Positions 44,327 to 53,972 of a DNA stretch of 64,000 nucleotides are shown piece by piece (the stretch's first letter is position 1; the number at the start of each line of letters is the position of its first letter). The translations under genes were made by a program, and so were the position numbers. The DNA is taken from the NCBI RefSeq assembly GCF_009765375.1, contig NZ_VTOK01000006.1, positions 62,001 to 126,000 on the forward strand. The letters are read 5' to 3'. Source of the stretch: Alteribacillus sp. YIM 98480 (lineage in GTDB: Bacteria > Bacillota > Bacilli > Bacillales > Marinococcaceae). A model generated the notes under the pieces. It saw nothing but the letters and a program-made list of their open reading frames with translations, searched no databases and had not been told where the DNA came from.

Positions 44327-44363
44327 AAAAAAGCTTGTCTCCGATAAAAAGACAAGCTTTTTT
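44327..44363 (+). terminator. Terminator after the thioesterase unit
   Basis: AAAAAAGCTTGTCT (44327-44340) pairs perfectly with AGACAAGCTTTTTT (44350-44363) over a 9-nt loop. Confidence 0.92.
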
Positions 44364-44467
44364 AAATGGTTATAAAAGCATTAAAATTTACTACTATTTA
44401 ACAGATATGGATAAAATAATATGCTATCCTTTAAGGATAGTGTACTTTATACAAAGGAATGGAAACG

Positions 44468-45070
44468 ATGACCTGGGATATATTAAATGTCATAGGAACA
44501 ATTGCATTTGCACTTAGCGGTGTGATTGTGGCTATGGAAGAAGAATATGATTTAATGGGTGTTTATATATTAGGGTTTGTAACGGCGTTTGGCGGAGGGG
44601 CTATTCGTAATCTTCTCATAGGTGTGCCTGTATCTGCATTGTGGGAACAAGGGGACTTATTTGTTATTGCTTTTATAGCAATGACTATCGCATTTATTCT
44701 GCCGAAATTGTGGATACATAAATGGATGAAGTGGGGGGTATTTTTTGATGCGATCGGTTTAGCCTCTTTTGCTATTCAGGGAGCGATTTATGCTGCAAAT
44801 ATTGGGCACCCAGTTAGTGCTGCAATTGCAGCCGCCGCTTTAACAGGTACAGGGGGCGGAATGGTAAGAGATGTGTTAGCAGATAGAAAACCAATGTTTT
44901 TACGACAAGAAATCTATATCGCCTGGGCGATGCTGGTAGGTTTAATTATTGGGCTGGGACTGGTTGATTCTGCACCTGGTTACATTCTTTTGCTTATCCT
45001 AATTGTAACACTTAGAATGCTTTCCGTTTCTTTTCATTGGCGCCTTCCGTACCGGCGAATAAATGATTAA
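44468..45070 (+). CDS. TRIC-like (UPF0126/YvgT-type) membrane protein
   Basis: 200 residues, six to seven membrane helices in two repeats. Repeat 1: VIGTIAFALSGVIVAME..GVYILGFVTAFGGGAIRNLLIG; repeat 2: DAIGLASFAIQGAIYA..AAAALTGTGGGMVRDVLADRKP, with the GGG-x-x-R-[ND] motif in both. Prokaryotic relatives form trimeric cation channels. ATG 44468 has AAAGGA at suitable distance; ATG 44459 touches it. Confidence 0.9.
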   Translation: MTWDILNVIGTIAFALSGVIVAMEEEYDLMGVYILGFVTAFGGGAIRNLLIGVPVSALWEQGDLFVIAFIAMTIAFILPKLWIHKWMKWGVFFDAIGLASFAIQGAIYAANIGHPVSAAIAAAALTGTGGGMVRDVLADRKPMFLRQEIYIAWAMLVGLIIGLGLVDSAPGYILLLILIVTLRMLSVSFHWRLPYRRIND

Positions 45071-45103
45071 CGAGTGAGTTAAAAATGTGTCTCAGTTATG
45101 TTA

Positions 45104-45559
45104 TCAATTTTCTAAGTTAGCGCTAATTAATCCAAGCAGGGTTCCCAATAAAGCTCCCCCAACTACTTCAGCCGGCTGATGGCCAAGGAGTTCATTCAAC
45201 TGCTCTTCTTGTTTTTCATGCCTTAAACTAGGGAAGTCATCTGAAATCACTTCAATATCTTCGTCAATGTCATTTACCAGTGTGGCAATTTCGCCAGTAT
45301 GACGTCTGATTCCTTGGGCGTCGTACATTACAATAGCACCAAAAATGACAGCAATAGCCGTTTCAATAGACGTGGTTCCTTTATTTGCTGCAATGTAAGA
45401 AGCAAGTGAAGCCACCCCTGCTGAGTGGGAGCTAGGCATGCCGCCGGTCTGAAATACAGTCTTCCATTTCCATTTGTCTGTTTTTCTTTTATGTGTAAAA
45501 ACTTTAAGACCTTGTGCGATACCAATCGCAGATAATGCCGTCACTATTCCTCGATTCAT
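45104..45559 (-). CDS. Divergent PAP2-family protein (YuiD-like)
   Basis: 151 residues, hydrophobic. QTGGMPSSHSAGVASLASYIA holds the PSSH phosphatase signature, and VMYDAQGIRRHTGEIATLVN the second motif with the arginine-histidine pair; GHQPAEVVGGALLG gives the third histidine. It resembles B. subtilis YuiD, of unknown substrate. Confidence 0.9.
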   Translation of the reverse strand: MNRGIVTALSAIGIAQGLKVFTHKRKTDKWKWKTVFQTGGMPSSHSAGVASLASYIAANKGTTSIETAIAVIFGAIVMYDAQGIRRHTGEIATLVNDIDEDIEVISDDFPSLRHEKQEEQLNELLGHQPAEVVGGALLGTLLGLISANLEN

Positions 45560-45730
45560 TTGAATTCACCTCTTATATGGTTTTGTAATTCTTAAAGGTG
45601 TTATGTGAATTCCAAAGTATAAGTCTTGCATTTTATAAGGTGCTCGAATTTTTGCATTGTTACTTGATTTGTACAATTATTTTATCCCTTAATTCTTTGA
45701 TTTATCCGGCATTTTTACAGTTAATAAAGA

Positions 45731-45803
45731 CGCCTGAGCGGCTGGGCGCTGAAGCTAGACATGTAAAACGTCAACTATTTATCATTTCTTACCTTTTAAA
45801 AAA
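45731..45803 (-). repeat. Dispersed structured repeat, copy E (truncated, reverse orientation)
   Basis: On the minus strand it reads TTTTTTAAAAGGTAAGAAATGATAAATAGTTGACG, then TTTTACATGTCTAGCTTCAGCGCCCAGCCGCTC, where the similarity stops. The rest of the element is missing. Flanks GACGCC (45729-45734) and GGCGTC (45804-45809) are inverted repeats of each other. The left part is most like copy A. Confidence 0.8.
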
Positions 45804-45965
45804 GGCGTCAAGTGGAGTTTTAAAAATGTATCATATTGACAAATCCAGTTTAGCTTTAGCATCCCAATCCCACGAAAAGGGTGAAAACAGCCTATCTAGG
45901 GTATGTCAGGGGCTTGCACTTTACTAAAAAACTGTTTTTTCTTTTCATTAGTATCAAAAACCAAC

Positions 45966-45994
45966 TTGACACATAGGAATAATAAAGATACGAT
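45966..45994 (+). promoter_or_regulatory. Sigma-A promoter for cysJI
   Basis: TTGACA (45966-45971), 17-bp spacer, TACGAT (45989-45994). It gives a leader of about 200 nt before cysJ. I see no SAM riboswitch or T-box core in this leader; the rest of the 45560-46200 gap is AT-rich with nothing recognisable apart from repeat copy E. Confidence 0.6.
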
Positions 45995-46204
45995 TAAACA
46001 TAATAATTCTGACGCTAGATTGCAAGTTTAGTCATCCCTGTATTTTCTCATAGATGCTGTCGAGTTTAAACCAAGGATGTGCCTGACTCAAACATGTCAC
46101 CGGCATTTGATTCTCATACATAATGGTGATGATTTATCTAGCATTATGTCCGTCTGAAAAATTATGGAGATGGATAAAAAATATGCTTTGTGAGGTGGAT
46201 ACTG

Positions 46205-48055
46205 TTGCAGCTTCTCATAAATAACAGTCCTTTTAGTCAAGAACAAACGGATTTACTTAATCAAGTGTTGCCAACACTAACAGAGGAACAAAAAATATGG
46301 TTGAGCGGGTACCTAGCTGCCAACCAAACAGCAGCTGCGCCTGCAGTACAAAATGCTGCTGCATTGCAAGAAGCACCCCAAATGCTCTCGCAAGGTGCTG
46401 CGCAAAGTATTTCTAAAGAAATAACTATTCTCTATGGCTCCCAAACCGGGAATGGGCAGAGTATAGCGGAGGATGCAAGCCAAAAGTTAAAAGAACAAGG
46501 TTTTGACGTAACTCTTTCATCAATGGATAGCTTTAAACCAAAAACACTTAAGAAAATAGAAAACCTGCTAGTCATCGTGAGCACCCATGGTGAGGGCGAT
46601 CCGCCGGACAATGCTCTTTCTTTCTATGAATTTCTGCATGGCAGACGTGCACCTAAATTAGAGGATCTTCGTTACTCTGTCCTTGCCTTAGGTGATACTT
46701 CTTATGAGTTTTTCTGTCAAACAGGAAAAGATTTTGATAAGCGATTAGAAGAGCTAGGAGGCGAACGTCTTCACGAGCGTGTTGATTGCGATGTCGACTT
46801 TGAAGAGTCTGCTGAAGAATGGTTAGACGGAGTATTAGGTTCACTGCAAGAAGCTACGAAAGAAAACGCAGCTGCTAATCCTTCAGCACCATTGCAAGAA
46901 GAGACAGTTACAGAAGGAGCTCCATCATCTTATTCTAGAAAAAACCCTTTTCGAGCAGAACTTTTAGATAATATTAATCTAAATGGACGCGGCTCTAATA
47001 AAGAAACACGTCATCTTGAACTATCCCTTGAAGGATCAGGTCTTGAATACGAACCAGGAGATAGTTTAGGAATTTATCCTGAAAATGATCCTGAACTCGT
47101 GGATAAATTATTAGATGAAATGAGCTGGGATCCTGACGAATTAATTACAATAAATAAAAAAGGAGAACAGCGGACTTTACGAGAAGCATTAATTTCTATT
47201 TATGAAATTACTGTTCTGACCAAACCGCTTCTCGAAAAAGCAGCACCGCTTTCTGATAATAGCGGCCTGCAGCAGCTGGTGGAAAAAGGCAATGAAGATA
47301 GCTTAAGAGAATATATTACAGGAAGAGATCTTCTGGATTTAGGCAGAGATTTTGCGCCTTGGAATGTTCCGGCAAGTGAGTTTGTTAAGATTCTTAGGAA
47401 AATTCCTCCGCGTTTATATTCTATTGCCAGCTCTCCAACAGCAAATCCAGATGAAGTACACTTAACGATTGGTACAGTTCGTTATGAAACACACGGACGG
47501 GCACGTACAGGAGTATGCTCTGGACAATGTGCAGAACGTACGGAACCAGGTGACTTGCTCCCGGTATACATTCAAAAAAATCCAAACTTCAAACTTCCTG
47601 AGGATACGGATACACCGATCATAATGATAGGGCCAGGTACTGGTGCCGCACCGTTTAGAGCTTTCTTAGAAGAAAGAGAAGAAACGGAAGCAGAAGGAAA
47701 AACGTGGATGTTCTTTGGAGATCAGCATTTTAGATCCGATTTTATTTACCAGGTCGAATGGCAGAGATGGCTAAAAGAAGGTGTCCTAACAAAAATGGAT
47801 GTGGCCTTCTCGCGTGATACTGCGGAGAAAGTGTATGTACAGCACCGTATGCTTGAGAAGAGTGAGGAGTTTTATAACTGGCTCATGGAAGGCGCTGTCG
47901 TTTATGTGTGCGGGGATGAACAATATATGGCCAGCGATGTCCATGAAGCAATAAGAACAATTCTGCAGCAAGAAGGCGGCATGAGTGAGCAGGATGCCGA
48001 TGCTTATATTGAAGATATGCAGCAGCAAAAACGTTATCAACGCGATGTGTACTAA
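46205..48055 (+). CDS. cysJ: Assimilatory sulfite reductase, NADPH flavoprotein subunit
   Basis: 616 residues. Order: short helical N-terminus (NSPFSQEQTDLLNQVLPTL), FMN flavodoxin domain (ITILYGSQTGNGQSIAED), FAD domain (RLYSIASSP, GVCSGQCAER), and NADPH domain (IMIGPGTGAAPFRAFLEER, FFGDQHFRSDFIYQ, VYVCGDEQYMASDVH). It transfers electrons to CysI for sulfite-to-sulfide reduction. TTG 46205 with GAGGTGG upstream gives the N-terminus I recall for B. subtilis CysJ. Confidence 0.96.
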   Translation: MQLLINNSPFSQEQTDLLNQVLPTLTEEQKIWLSGYLAANQTAAAPAVQNAAALQEAPQMLSQGAAQSISKEITILYGSQTGNGQSIAEDASQKLKEQGFDVTLSSMDSFKPKTLKKIENLLVIVSTHGEGDPPDNALSFYEFLHGRRAPKLEDLRYSVLALGDTSYEFFCQTGKDFDKRLEELGGERLHERVDCDVDFEESAEEWLDGVLGSLQEATKENAAANPSAPLQEETVTEGAPSSYSRKNPFRAELLDNINLNGRGSNKETRHLELSLEGSGLEYEPGDSLGIYPENDPELVDKLLDEMSWDPDELITINKKGEQRTLREALISIYEITVLTKPLLEKAAPLSDNSGLQQLVEKGNEDSLREYITGRDLLDLGRDFAPWNVPASEFVKILRKIPPRLYSIASSPTANPDEVHLTIGTVRYETHGRARTGVCSGQCAERTEPGDLLPVYIQKNPNFKLPEDTDTPIIMIGPGTGAAPFRAFLEEREETEAEGKTWMFFGDQHFRSDFIYQVEWQRWLKEGVLTKMDVAFSRDTAEKVYVQHRMLEKSEEFYNWLMEGAVVYVCGDEQYMASDVHEAIRTILQQEGGMSEQDADAYIEDMQQQKRYQRDVY

Positions 48056-48077
48056 TGGAGAGGAAAGGGGATAAACC

Positions 48078-49805
48078 ATGGAAAAAAATAAAGTAGTGGT
48101 ACCAGCCCAATCTGGACCTCCCAGTGATAATGAAAGAATAAAAAGAGAAAGTAATTATCTACGGGGAACGTTGGAAGAATCTCTTGCAGATCCGCTTACT
48201 GCAGCGGTTTCTGCCGATGATGCCCAATTGACAAAATTTCATGGAAGTTATTTACAAGACGACAGAGATGTACGTAATGAAAGACGTCAGCAAAAGTTAG
48301 AGCCAGCATATTCCTTCATGGTACGTGTACGACTTCCTGGCGGAGTGGCTACACCGAAACAATGGTTAACAATGGACGATGTGGCTCATAAATACGGAAA
48401 TGGTACGCTGCGTTTGACAACGCGTCAAACGTTTCAATTGCACGGTATCTTGAAGTGGGACATGAAAAAAAATATGCAGGCGATGGACGAAGCAATGATG
48501 GATACGATTGCTGCTTGCGGTGATGTGAATAGAAATGTAATGTGTAATTCAAATCCATACCAAACAGAGGTCCACGCGGATGTCTACGACTGGGCTACGA
48601 AGATCAGTGAGCACCTTCTTCCAAAAACGAGAGCCTACCATGAAATTTGGCTTAACGAAGAAAAAGTAGTGGACAGCTCTCAGACTGAAGATGAAATCGA
48701 GCCTATGTATGGAGCATTGTATTTGCCAAGAAAATTTAAAATTGGTATCGCTGTTCCTCCATCAAATGACATTGATGTATTTTCCCAAGATATCGGCTTT
48801 ATTGCGATTGTGGAAGACGGACAACTGCAAGGATTTAACATTTCCGTTGGCGGGGGACTTGGAATGACCCATGGGGAAACGGACACTTATCCTCAGTTAG
48901 GACGAGTCATTGGGTTCTGTAAACCAGAAGATTGCCTTGAGGTAGCAGAAAAGATTCTGACTATCCAGCGAGATTATGGCAACCGCTCGAACCGAAAAAA
49001 CGCTCGCTTTAAATATACCATTGATGCCAGAGGTTTAGATTGGTTAAAAGATGAACTTCATGAGAGATTGGGTTGGAATTTAGAAGGACAACGAGACTAT
49101 CATTTTGAAAATAACGGAGACAGCTATGGCTGGGTAAAAGGAATAAACAACCGCTGGCATCTTACGCTGTTTATTCAAAATGGCCGAATTAAAGATACGG
49201 AAGATTACCAGCTCATGACTGGGCTTAGAGAAATTGCAAACATTCATACCGGCGATTTTAGACTCACTCCAAATCAGAACTTGATTATTAGCAATGTGAC
49301 AGCTCAAAAGAAACGTAAAATTAATGAGCTTGTTGAAAAATACGGTCTGTCAGATGGCAAACGCGATTCAGCATTACGTAGAAATTCTATGGCTTGTGTT
49401 GCTTTTCCAACATGCGGACTTGCCATGGCAGAATCAGAACGTTACTTGCCGTCTTTAATTGACAAACTGGAGCTTATTATGGAAGAAGCAGGATTGCAAG
49501 ATGATGAAATAACGATTCGGATGACTGGCTGTCCAAACGGATGTGCTCGCCCAACTTTAGCTGAAATTGGCTTTATTGGTAAAGCACCAGGAAAGTACAA
49601 CATGTATATGGGTGCTGGATTTGCCGGGGAAAGACTTAATAAACTATATCGTGAAAACATTGGAGAAGAAGAAATATTAGAAACATTACGTCCGATTTTA
49701 TTAGAATATGCAAAAGAAAGGCAGGAAGGCGAGCACTTTGGTGATTATGTCATCCGTGCCGGGTATGTAAAAGAAGTGGAATCGGGATTAGATTTTCATA
49801 ACTAA
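48078..49805 (+). CDS. cysI: Assimilatory sulfite reductase, siroheme hemoprotein subunit
   Basis: 575 residues; six-electron reduction of sulfite to sulfide. The [4Fe-4S]-siroheme cysteines are in [17 protein letters not shown] and [12 protein letters not shown] near the C-terminus; siroheme-binding arginines appear in [15 protein letters not shown] and NVMCNSNPY. It follows cysJ by 22 nt with AGGAAAGGGG upstream. Its siroheme derives from precorrin-2, the product of the cobA gene in this window. Confidence 0.97.
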   Translation: MEKNKVVVPAQSGPPSDNERIKRESNYLRGTLEESLADPLTAAVSADDAQLTKFHGSYLQDDRDVRNERRQQKLEPAYSFMVRVRLPGGVATPKQWLTMDDVAHKYGNGTLRLTTRQTFQLHGILKWDMKKNMQAMDEAMMDTIAACGDVNRNVMCNSNPYQTEVHADVYDWATKISEHLLPKTRAYHEIWLNEEKVVDSSQTEDEIEPMYGALYLPRKFKIGIAVPPSNDIDVFSQDIGFIAIVEDGQLQGFNISVGGGLGMTHGETDTYPQLGRVIGFCKPEDCLEVAEKILTIQRDYGNRSNRKNARFKYTIDARGLDWLKDELHERLGWNLEGQRDYHFENNGDSYGWVKGINNRWHLTLFIQNGRIKDTEDYQLMTGLREIANIHTGDFRLTPNQNLIISNVTAQKKRKINELVEKYGLSDGKRDSALRRNSMACVAFPTCGLAMAESERYLPSLIDKLELIMEEAGLQDDEITIRMTGCPNGCARPTLAEIGFIGKAPGKYNMYMGAGFAGERLNKLYRENIGEEEILETLRPILLEYAKERQEGEHFGDYVIRAGYVKEVESGLDFHN

Positions 49806-49814
49806 TAAGAGTGA

Positions 49815-49845
49815 AAGCAGGGCCAGTTGAGGTCCTGCTTTTTTA
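49815..49845 (+). terminator. Terminator after cysI
   Basis: AAGCAGGGCC (49815-49824) pairs with GGTCCTGCTT (49831-49840, one G-U) over AGTTGA, then TTTT. Confidence 0.88.
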
Positions 49846-50006
49846 AAAGGTAAAAAATTATAAATATTTGGCGTTTTACATGTCTAGCTACAGCGCCTAC
49901 TCGCTCGAGGTTTCTTCAGTTCGTCAATGGAAAGCAAAGATCAGCTTTCCATATGCCGACCCTCCAGGACTTGTCGCTCGTGAGCAAGCCGCTTGCGCTT
50001 TTCTTA
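49841..50006 (+). repeat. Dispersed structured repeat, copy D
   Basis: It begins TTTTAAAAGGTAAAAAATTA inside the T-tract of the cysI terminator and ends GCCGCTTGCGCTTTTCTTA. Nearly identical to copies B and C. The outer stem is weakened by CAGCGCC facing GCCGCTTG. The remaining gap to 50185 is AT-rich without recognisable features. Confidence 0.88.
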
Positions 50007-50185
50007 TTTCACTTTAAGAACGTTTCTAATCTGCTAATTACAATTCAGGCAGCTTTGTAAAGAAAACTGTCTAAATTTTCTTATTTAAAATTGATTGGTA
50101 ATCCGAGTTTTTTTGTTCAAGCATCTAAGCAAAGTTTTTCACTCCGAATATGATATAGAATATAACTTCTGTAAACAAAAAGAAG

Positions 50186-50851
50186 GTGTGCCAAATAGTT
50201 AAATGGGATCAGTATAAGGTAGAAGTATCTCCAAAAGGCAGAGGAACATATGGAGAAGTATATTTTGGGTTGGATCTTAAAAATAGACGAAAGGTTTGTA
50301 TCAAAAAAGTTCCCAATGTCACTATTGCGAAGAAAGAAGTATCAATCATGAAAACGTATGGAAAATCAAAGCATTTACCCGTTTTTTATAAATATTTTGA
50401 AAAAAATAATCAAGCACATATTGTAATGGAAGCCATTAAAGGCGAAACACTTGGGACAAGTAATTTTTATTATGCAGGGAAAAAAAGAACTCAGAAGCAA
50501 GCTGTACGAATCGTTATTCGTATTTTAAGTGCTCTGCAGCATCTTCACCATAAAGGCATTGTACACAACGACCTTTTACCTAAAAATGTAATGATTCATG
50601 ATGATACCCCTTCTACAGTAAAACTAATTGATTTTAACTTATCCAAACATACAAAAAGTATAACGAGCAGACAAATTGATTTATACAAAGCGGCTCTAAT
50701 GTGTGTGTTTCTCATGAATGGAAAAGTACCACAAAGAGTATTCACCTTCGCTATGAAAAATGTACAGCTAAAGAATGTATTATTAAAGGGGATGAAGTCA
50801 GGCTATAATTCGGCCCAAGATTTTATGGGAGCTTTGCGTCCTTTTTCATAA
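50186..50851 (+). CDS. Small Ser/Thr protein kinase-like protein (YrzF-like)
   Basis: 221 residues, kinase fold: glycine loop GRGTYGEVYFG, lysine in RRKVCIKKV, catalytic loop GIVHNDLLPKNVMI (HND in place of HRD) and metal loop LIDFNLSK (DFN in place of DFG). The C-lobe is very short. It resembles small Bacillus kinases such as YrzF. The start is unclear: GTG 50186 overlaps the only ribosome-site-like sequence (AGAAGGTG). Activity is plausible because the N and D of HND and the D of DFN are kept. Confidence 0.75.
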   Translation: MCQIVKWDQYKVEVSPKGRGTYGEVYFGLDLKNRRKVCIKKVPNVTIAKKEVSIMKTYGKSKHLPVFYKYFEKNNQAHIVMEAIKGETLGTSNFYYAGKKRTQKQAVRIVIRILSALQHLHHKGIVHNDLLPKNVMIHDDTPSTVKLIDFNLSKHTKSITSRQIDLYKAALMCVFLMNGKVPQRVFTFAMKNVQLKNVLLKGMKSGYNSAQDFMGALRPFS

Positions 50852-51047
50852 CAGGCCATTCAGTAAACGGTGAGTTTTGGATAGTATGTTGTTTGATTTG
50901 CATTTATGAAAATATGGATTAAAAAAAGCGAAATACTAAACATCACCCCGCAAAACAGAATTTTTCAAGGTATTTACCTTTTCTTTTCTTAGCTGTTTTC
51001 GGTATGCTAGTAGTAAAGTGATTTACTTCTTAAAGGAGAATAGATTG

Positions 51048-51365
51048 ATGAGTGAAGCAGACAACCTTAAAAGTAAGGATTTAGATGAAGAGACGTTGTT
51101 ACTTGTTACTCAAACGTTTAAAGCATTGTCCGATCCGACCCGGGTGAGGATATTACATTTATTAACGCAAAAAGAGTGTGCTGTTTCTCAAATCTCACAG
51201 GAATTATCATTGCTTCAATCGACGGTATCCCACCAGTTAAGTTTTTTAAAAAAGCTTCGTTTAGTAAAATTCAGAAGAGAGGGGACATCTATATACTATT
51301 CTCTAGAAGACCAGCACGTGGTGTCTCTTTTAAACCAATCGATAAATCACTGCCTGCATGACTAA
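51048..51365 (+). CDS. ArsR/SmtB-family metal-responsive regulator (CzrA-like)
   Basis: 105 residues: [82 protein letters not shown]. Winged helix plus a C-terminal alpha-5 helix with D-x-H..H-x(2)-H residues as in CzrA zinc/cobalt sensors. ATG 51048 follows AAAGGAGA. It is convergent with a CDF metal exporter, the usual partner. Confidence 0.88.
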   Translation: MSEADNLKSKDLDEETLLLVTQTFKALSDPTRVRILHLLTQKECAVSQISQELSLLQSTVSHQLSFLKKLRLVKFRREGTSIYYSLEDQHVVSLLNQSINHCLHD

Positions 51366-51405
51366 AAAACAAACCATCCTCATAAATGTGCACATGGTTT
51401 GTTTT
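51366..51405. terminator. Bidirectional terminator between arsR and CDF genes
   Basis: AAAACAAACCAT (51366-51377) pairs with ATGGTTTGTTTT (51394-51405); the A-run and T-run serve both directions. Confidence 0.85.
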
Positions 51406-51406
51406 G

Positions 51407-52303
51407 TTAGTTACACGTATCATCGTGACGGTGAATCATCGCAGGCCCTTCTAATTGGATAGTGGTGTGATGGATGCCAAATTCCTCTCTCAGCCGATCT
51501 GTAACGTTTTGCAGCAACTGGTCTCTGTCAACATCGTCATTAACGACAAGGTGGCAAGTTAATGCAGGAAAATCAGAAGTAATCGTCCAGATGTGTAGGT
51601 CATGAATATTGACAACTCCGTTAAAATTTTTAAGACAGTCCCTGACTTCGGAAATTTTTACATGGGCAGGATGTCCTTCCATCAAAACATGAACAGAATC
51701 TCTAGTGACTCGCCATCCACTGATTAATATAAGAACAGCAACGATGACACTGGCTATCGGATCGGCAATGCCCCAATCAAAAACCAAAATGAGAAGTGCT
51801 GCAATTATCGCGCCCACAGATCCTAATAAATCACCAAGAACATGCAAAAAAGCACTTCTAAGATTTAGGTTATCTGAGGTATCCCCACGCATTAAAATAA
51901 AAGCCATGATAATATTAATGAAGAATCCGAGAGAAGCGATAGTTAACATGCCGAAACTGGCTACCTTAGGTGGAGCAGCAAAACGATGAAACGCTTCGTA
52001 AAAAATATAGGCGGAAATCACCATTAGAGTGATGCCGTTTAAAAATGCCGCTAGTATTTCAAATCGTTTGTACCCAAACGTTTTGGCTGCATCAGCTTTT
52101 TTTTCTCCAAGTTTAAACGCAAGCAAGCTTAACCCCAGAGCAGCAGCATCACTTAGCATGTGTCCGGCATCCGATAAAAGTGCTAAGCTGTTGGTTAGTA
52201 CACCTCCTATTACTTCTATTATCATAAATAAAGAGATAAGAATAAAACTAATGAGTAATGCCTTTTTGTTTGCGTGATGGGAATGTCCGTGATTATGATC
52301 CAT
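51407..52303 (-). CDS. czcD: Cation diffusion facilitator, zinc/cobalt/cadmium exporter (CzcD-like)
   Basis: 298 residues, six membrane helices. A His-rich start (HNHGHSHH), metal site in helix 2 SLALLSDAGHMLSDAAALGLSL (HxxxD) and in helix 5 LHVLGDLLGSVGAI, then a cytoplasmic domain with HDLHIWTITSDFPALTCHLV. It exports zinc, cobalt or cadmium by proton exchange. A palindrome upstream fits control by the neighbouring CzrA-like regulator. Confidence 0.93.
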   Translation of the reverse strand: MDHNHGHSHHANKKALLISFILISLFMIIEVIGGVLTNSLALLSDAGHMLSDAAALGLSLLAFKLGEKKADAAKTFGYKRFEILAAFLNGITLMVISAYIFYEAFHRFAAPPKVASFGMLTIASLGFFINIIMAFILMRGDTSDNLNLRSAFLHVLGDLLGSVGAIIAALLILVFDWGIADPIASVIVAVLILISGWRVTRDSVHVLMEGHPAHVKISEVRDCLKNFNGVVNIHDLHIWTITSDFPALTCHLVVNDDVDRDQLLQNVTDRLREEFGIHHTTIQLEGPAMIHRHDDTCN

Positions 52304-52346
52304 TCACAACACCTCTTTACAGAACGTATTAGCTTTCATATGTTAT

Positions 52347-52360
52347 TATATGATCATATA
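52347..52360. promoter_or_regulatory. Candidate CzrA-type operator upstream of czcD
   Basis: TATATGATCATATA is a perfect 14-bp palindrome, followed by TTCATA, about 45 bp upstream of the czcD start. CzrA/SmtB operators in Bacillus have the same ATATGA-N-TCATAT style. It could serve czcD; uvsE on the other side is also within reach. Confidence 0.5.
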
Positions 52361-52441
52361 TTCATACAGACAATGCTTTTTATATGATTTTTTTGTATCC
52401 AAGCACCATATCTTTTCCATACTACAAATGAGGTGAATAAC

Positions 52442-53407
52442 ATGACAATAGTGCGTCTTGGTTATGTCGCGATGAGTATGGGATTACAAAATGCTTCCCC
52501 ATCAAAAACGATGACATATGCTCAATTTCAAAAAATAGGAAATAGGGAAGCTGCCATTCGAAAATTAGAGAGAATAGCACTTTCCAATATACAAAATACG
52601 TACCGTCTCCTTATGCATAATGCTGGATCGGATATCCATTTTTATCGTTTAACTTCTCGGCTTATTCCACTGGCAAACCATGAAGAATTAGCTGATTGGG
52701 ATTACATAACACCCATACAAAAAAAGCTCAGAGAACTAGGTTCTTTTGCTGCGAAACATAAAATGAGAATAGACTTTCATCCAGATCATTTTGTACTTAT
52801 TAATTCAAAGAAAAAAGAAGTATTAAAAACCACGATTAAAACATTAAGCCTTCATTATCAATTGTTAAAAGAAATGAGTGTAGACACGACTCACCGCTGC
52901 GTCATTCATGTGGGAGGTAATTATAAGGAAACAGAGAAATCCCTTGAGCGATTTATAACCAATTGGATGGTTGTACCAAAACACCTTCAAACCATGATCA
53001 TGCTGGAAAATGATGATACATCTTTTACGCTGGAGGATACACTATATTTGTGTGAAAAATTAGGAATACCACTTGTTTTTGACTATCATCATCATCTTGC
53101 TAATCATAAACAGTTACATTGGGAAAAGGAGTGGGACCGCATTATTCAAACATGGCGGTATTCTCCGCTGCCTGTAAAAATGCACATTTCCAGTCCTAAA
53201 AGCGAGAAAGAATTTCGCCATCATGCGGACTTAATCGATATTAATATGTTTTTAACCTTTCTAAAAGAAATAAAAGGAAGTGTTCCGCAAATTGACTGCA
53301 TGATTGAAGCAAAGCGAAAAGATGAAGCCCTTTTTCAATTAATGAATGATATTAAAACTAGCGAAGATATCGACATCGTTGACGGTTCAACTTTTTATTT
53401 AAAATGA
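52442..53407 (+). CDS. uvsE: UV DNA damage endonuclease
   Basis: 321 residues, TIM-barrel endonuclease incising 5' to UV photoproducts. Matching segments: VRLGYVAMSMGLQNASPSKTMTY, NIQNTYRLLMHNAGSDIHFYRLTSRLIPLANH, and metal ligands in MRIDFHPDHFVLINS, CVIHVGGNYKETE, MLENDDTSFTLED and VFDYHHHLANH. ATG 52442 is 7 nt behind GAGGTG. UvsE is frequent in spore formers. Its 3' end overlaps the convergent gene by 13 nt. Confidence 0.94.
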   Translation: MTIVRLGYVAMSMGLQNASPSKTMTYAQFQKIGNREAAIRKLERIALSNIQNTYRLLMHNAGSDIHFYRLTSRLIPLANHEELADWDYITPIQKKLRELGSFAAKHKMRIDFHPDHFVLINSKKKEVLKTTIKTLSLHYQLLKEMSVDTTHRCVIHVGGNYKETEKSLERFITNWMVVPKHLQTMIMLENDDTSFTLEDTLYLCEKLGIPLVFDYHHHLANHKQLHWEKEWDRIIQTWRYSPLPVKMHISSPKSEKEFRHHADLIDINMFLTFLKEIKGSVPQIDCMIEAKRKDEALFQLMNDIKTSEDIDIVDGSTFYLK

Positions 53408-53961
53408 CTCCTTTTAAATTTACAGAATAACTTTGTTACCCAATAACTTACAAAAACAACCGCTATATCAATGAAAAACAAATACGTAAAATTCATGCCT
53501 TTATGCATCTTTAACAACTCAACAGCATAAGAAATGCCTCCAAAACCATATGCAAATAGCAGAGAAGCGACAGCAGCATACATATAAAAATTTTTATCTC
53601 TATTTGTACAATGCTGATACAATAGCATGAATGTCACGGGGAATAAAACTGCTGTTACCGTCACCCCAAAAGGAAGCAAGTGGGTAAGTGTATGGGGATG
53701 GACAAGAATGTTATTCTCAGACAGTATGTTGTCCACATTTGCCCATAACATATGTGCGGTGTATCCAAAAAAGCAGATTTCAAATAGCTTCTTTTTGTCA
53801 ATATAAAAGTATAAGATCACAAGAGGAATAATAACAGTTACCATATTAAACCAAAAATACCATGTATCGAAACTAGAATAAGAAGTCCAGTATTCATTGA
53901 TGAGTTGATTGAGCTTTTCCTTTTGTTCTATTATTTGATTATAAAGTTGTTCTTGACCCAT
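53395..53961 (-). CDS. Membrane protein of unknown function
   Basis: 188 residues: a polar N-terminus (QIIEQKEKLNQLINEYW) then five to six helices, including HPHTLTHLLPFGVTVTAVLFPVTFMLLYQHC. The overall plan recalls the small CBO0543-like membrane proteins elsewhere in this window, but the match is weak. It follows the 86-residue gene by 11 nt on the same strand and probably forms a pair with it. Confidence 0.65.
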   Translation of the reverse strand: MGQEQLYNQIIEQKEKLNQLINEYWTSYSSFDTWYFWFNMVTVIIPLVILYFYIDKKKLFEICFFGYTAHMLWANVDNILSENNILVHPHTLTHLLPFGVTVTAVLFPVTFMLLYQHCTNRDKNFYMYAAVASLLFAYGFGGISYAVELLKMHKGMNFTYLFFIDIAVVFVSYWVTKLFCKFKRSHFK

Positions 53962-53972
53962 ATCGTGCCCAC

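Noticed and set aside
44320-44517. 65-residue frame starting at the thioesterase-unit terminator
   Set aside because: It is formed by the terminator stem and runs into the TRIC-like gene in another frame.
45598-45927. 109-residue plus-strand frame
   Set aside because: It crosses the reversed repeat copy E and shares the repeat-derived peptide ARHVKRQLFIISYLLKK; no ribosome site.
45995-46204. Possible SAM riboswitch or T-box in the cysJI leader
   Set aside because: None of the conserved cores (GAGGGA..GAAGCCCGGCAACC-like or T-box TGGnACCGCG) is present.
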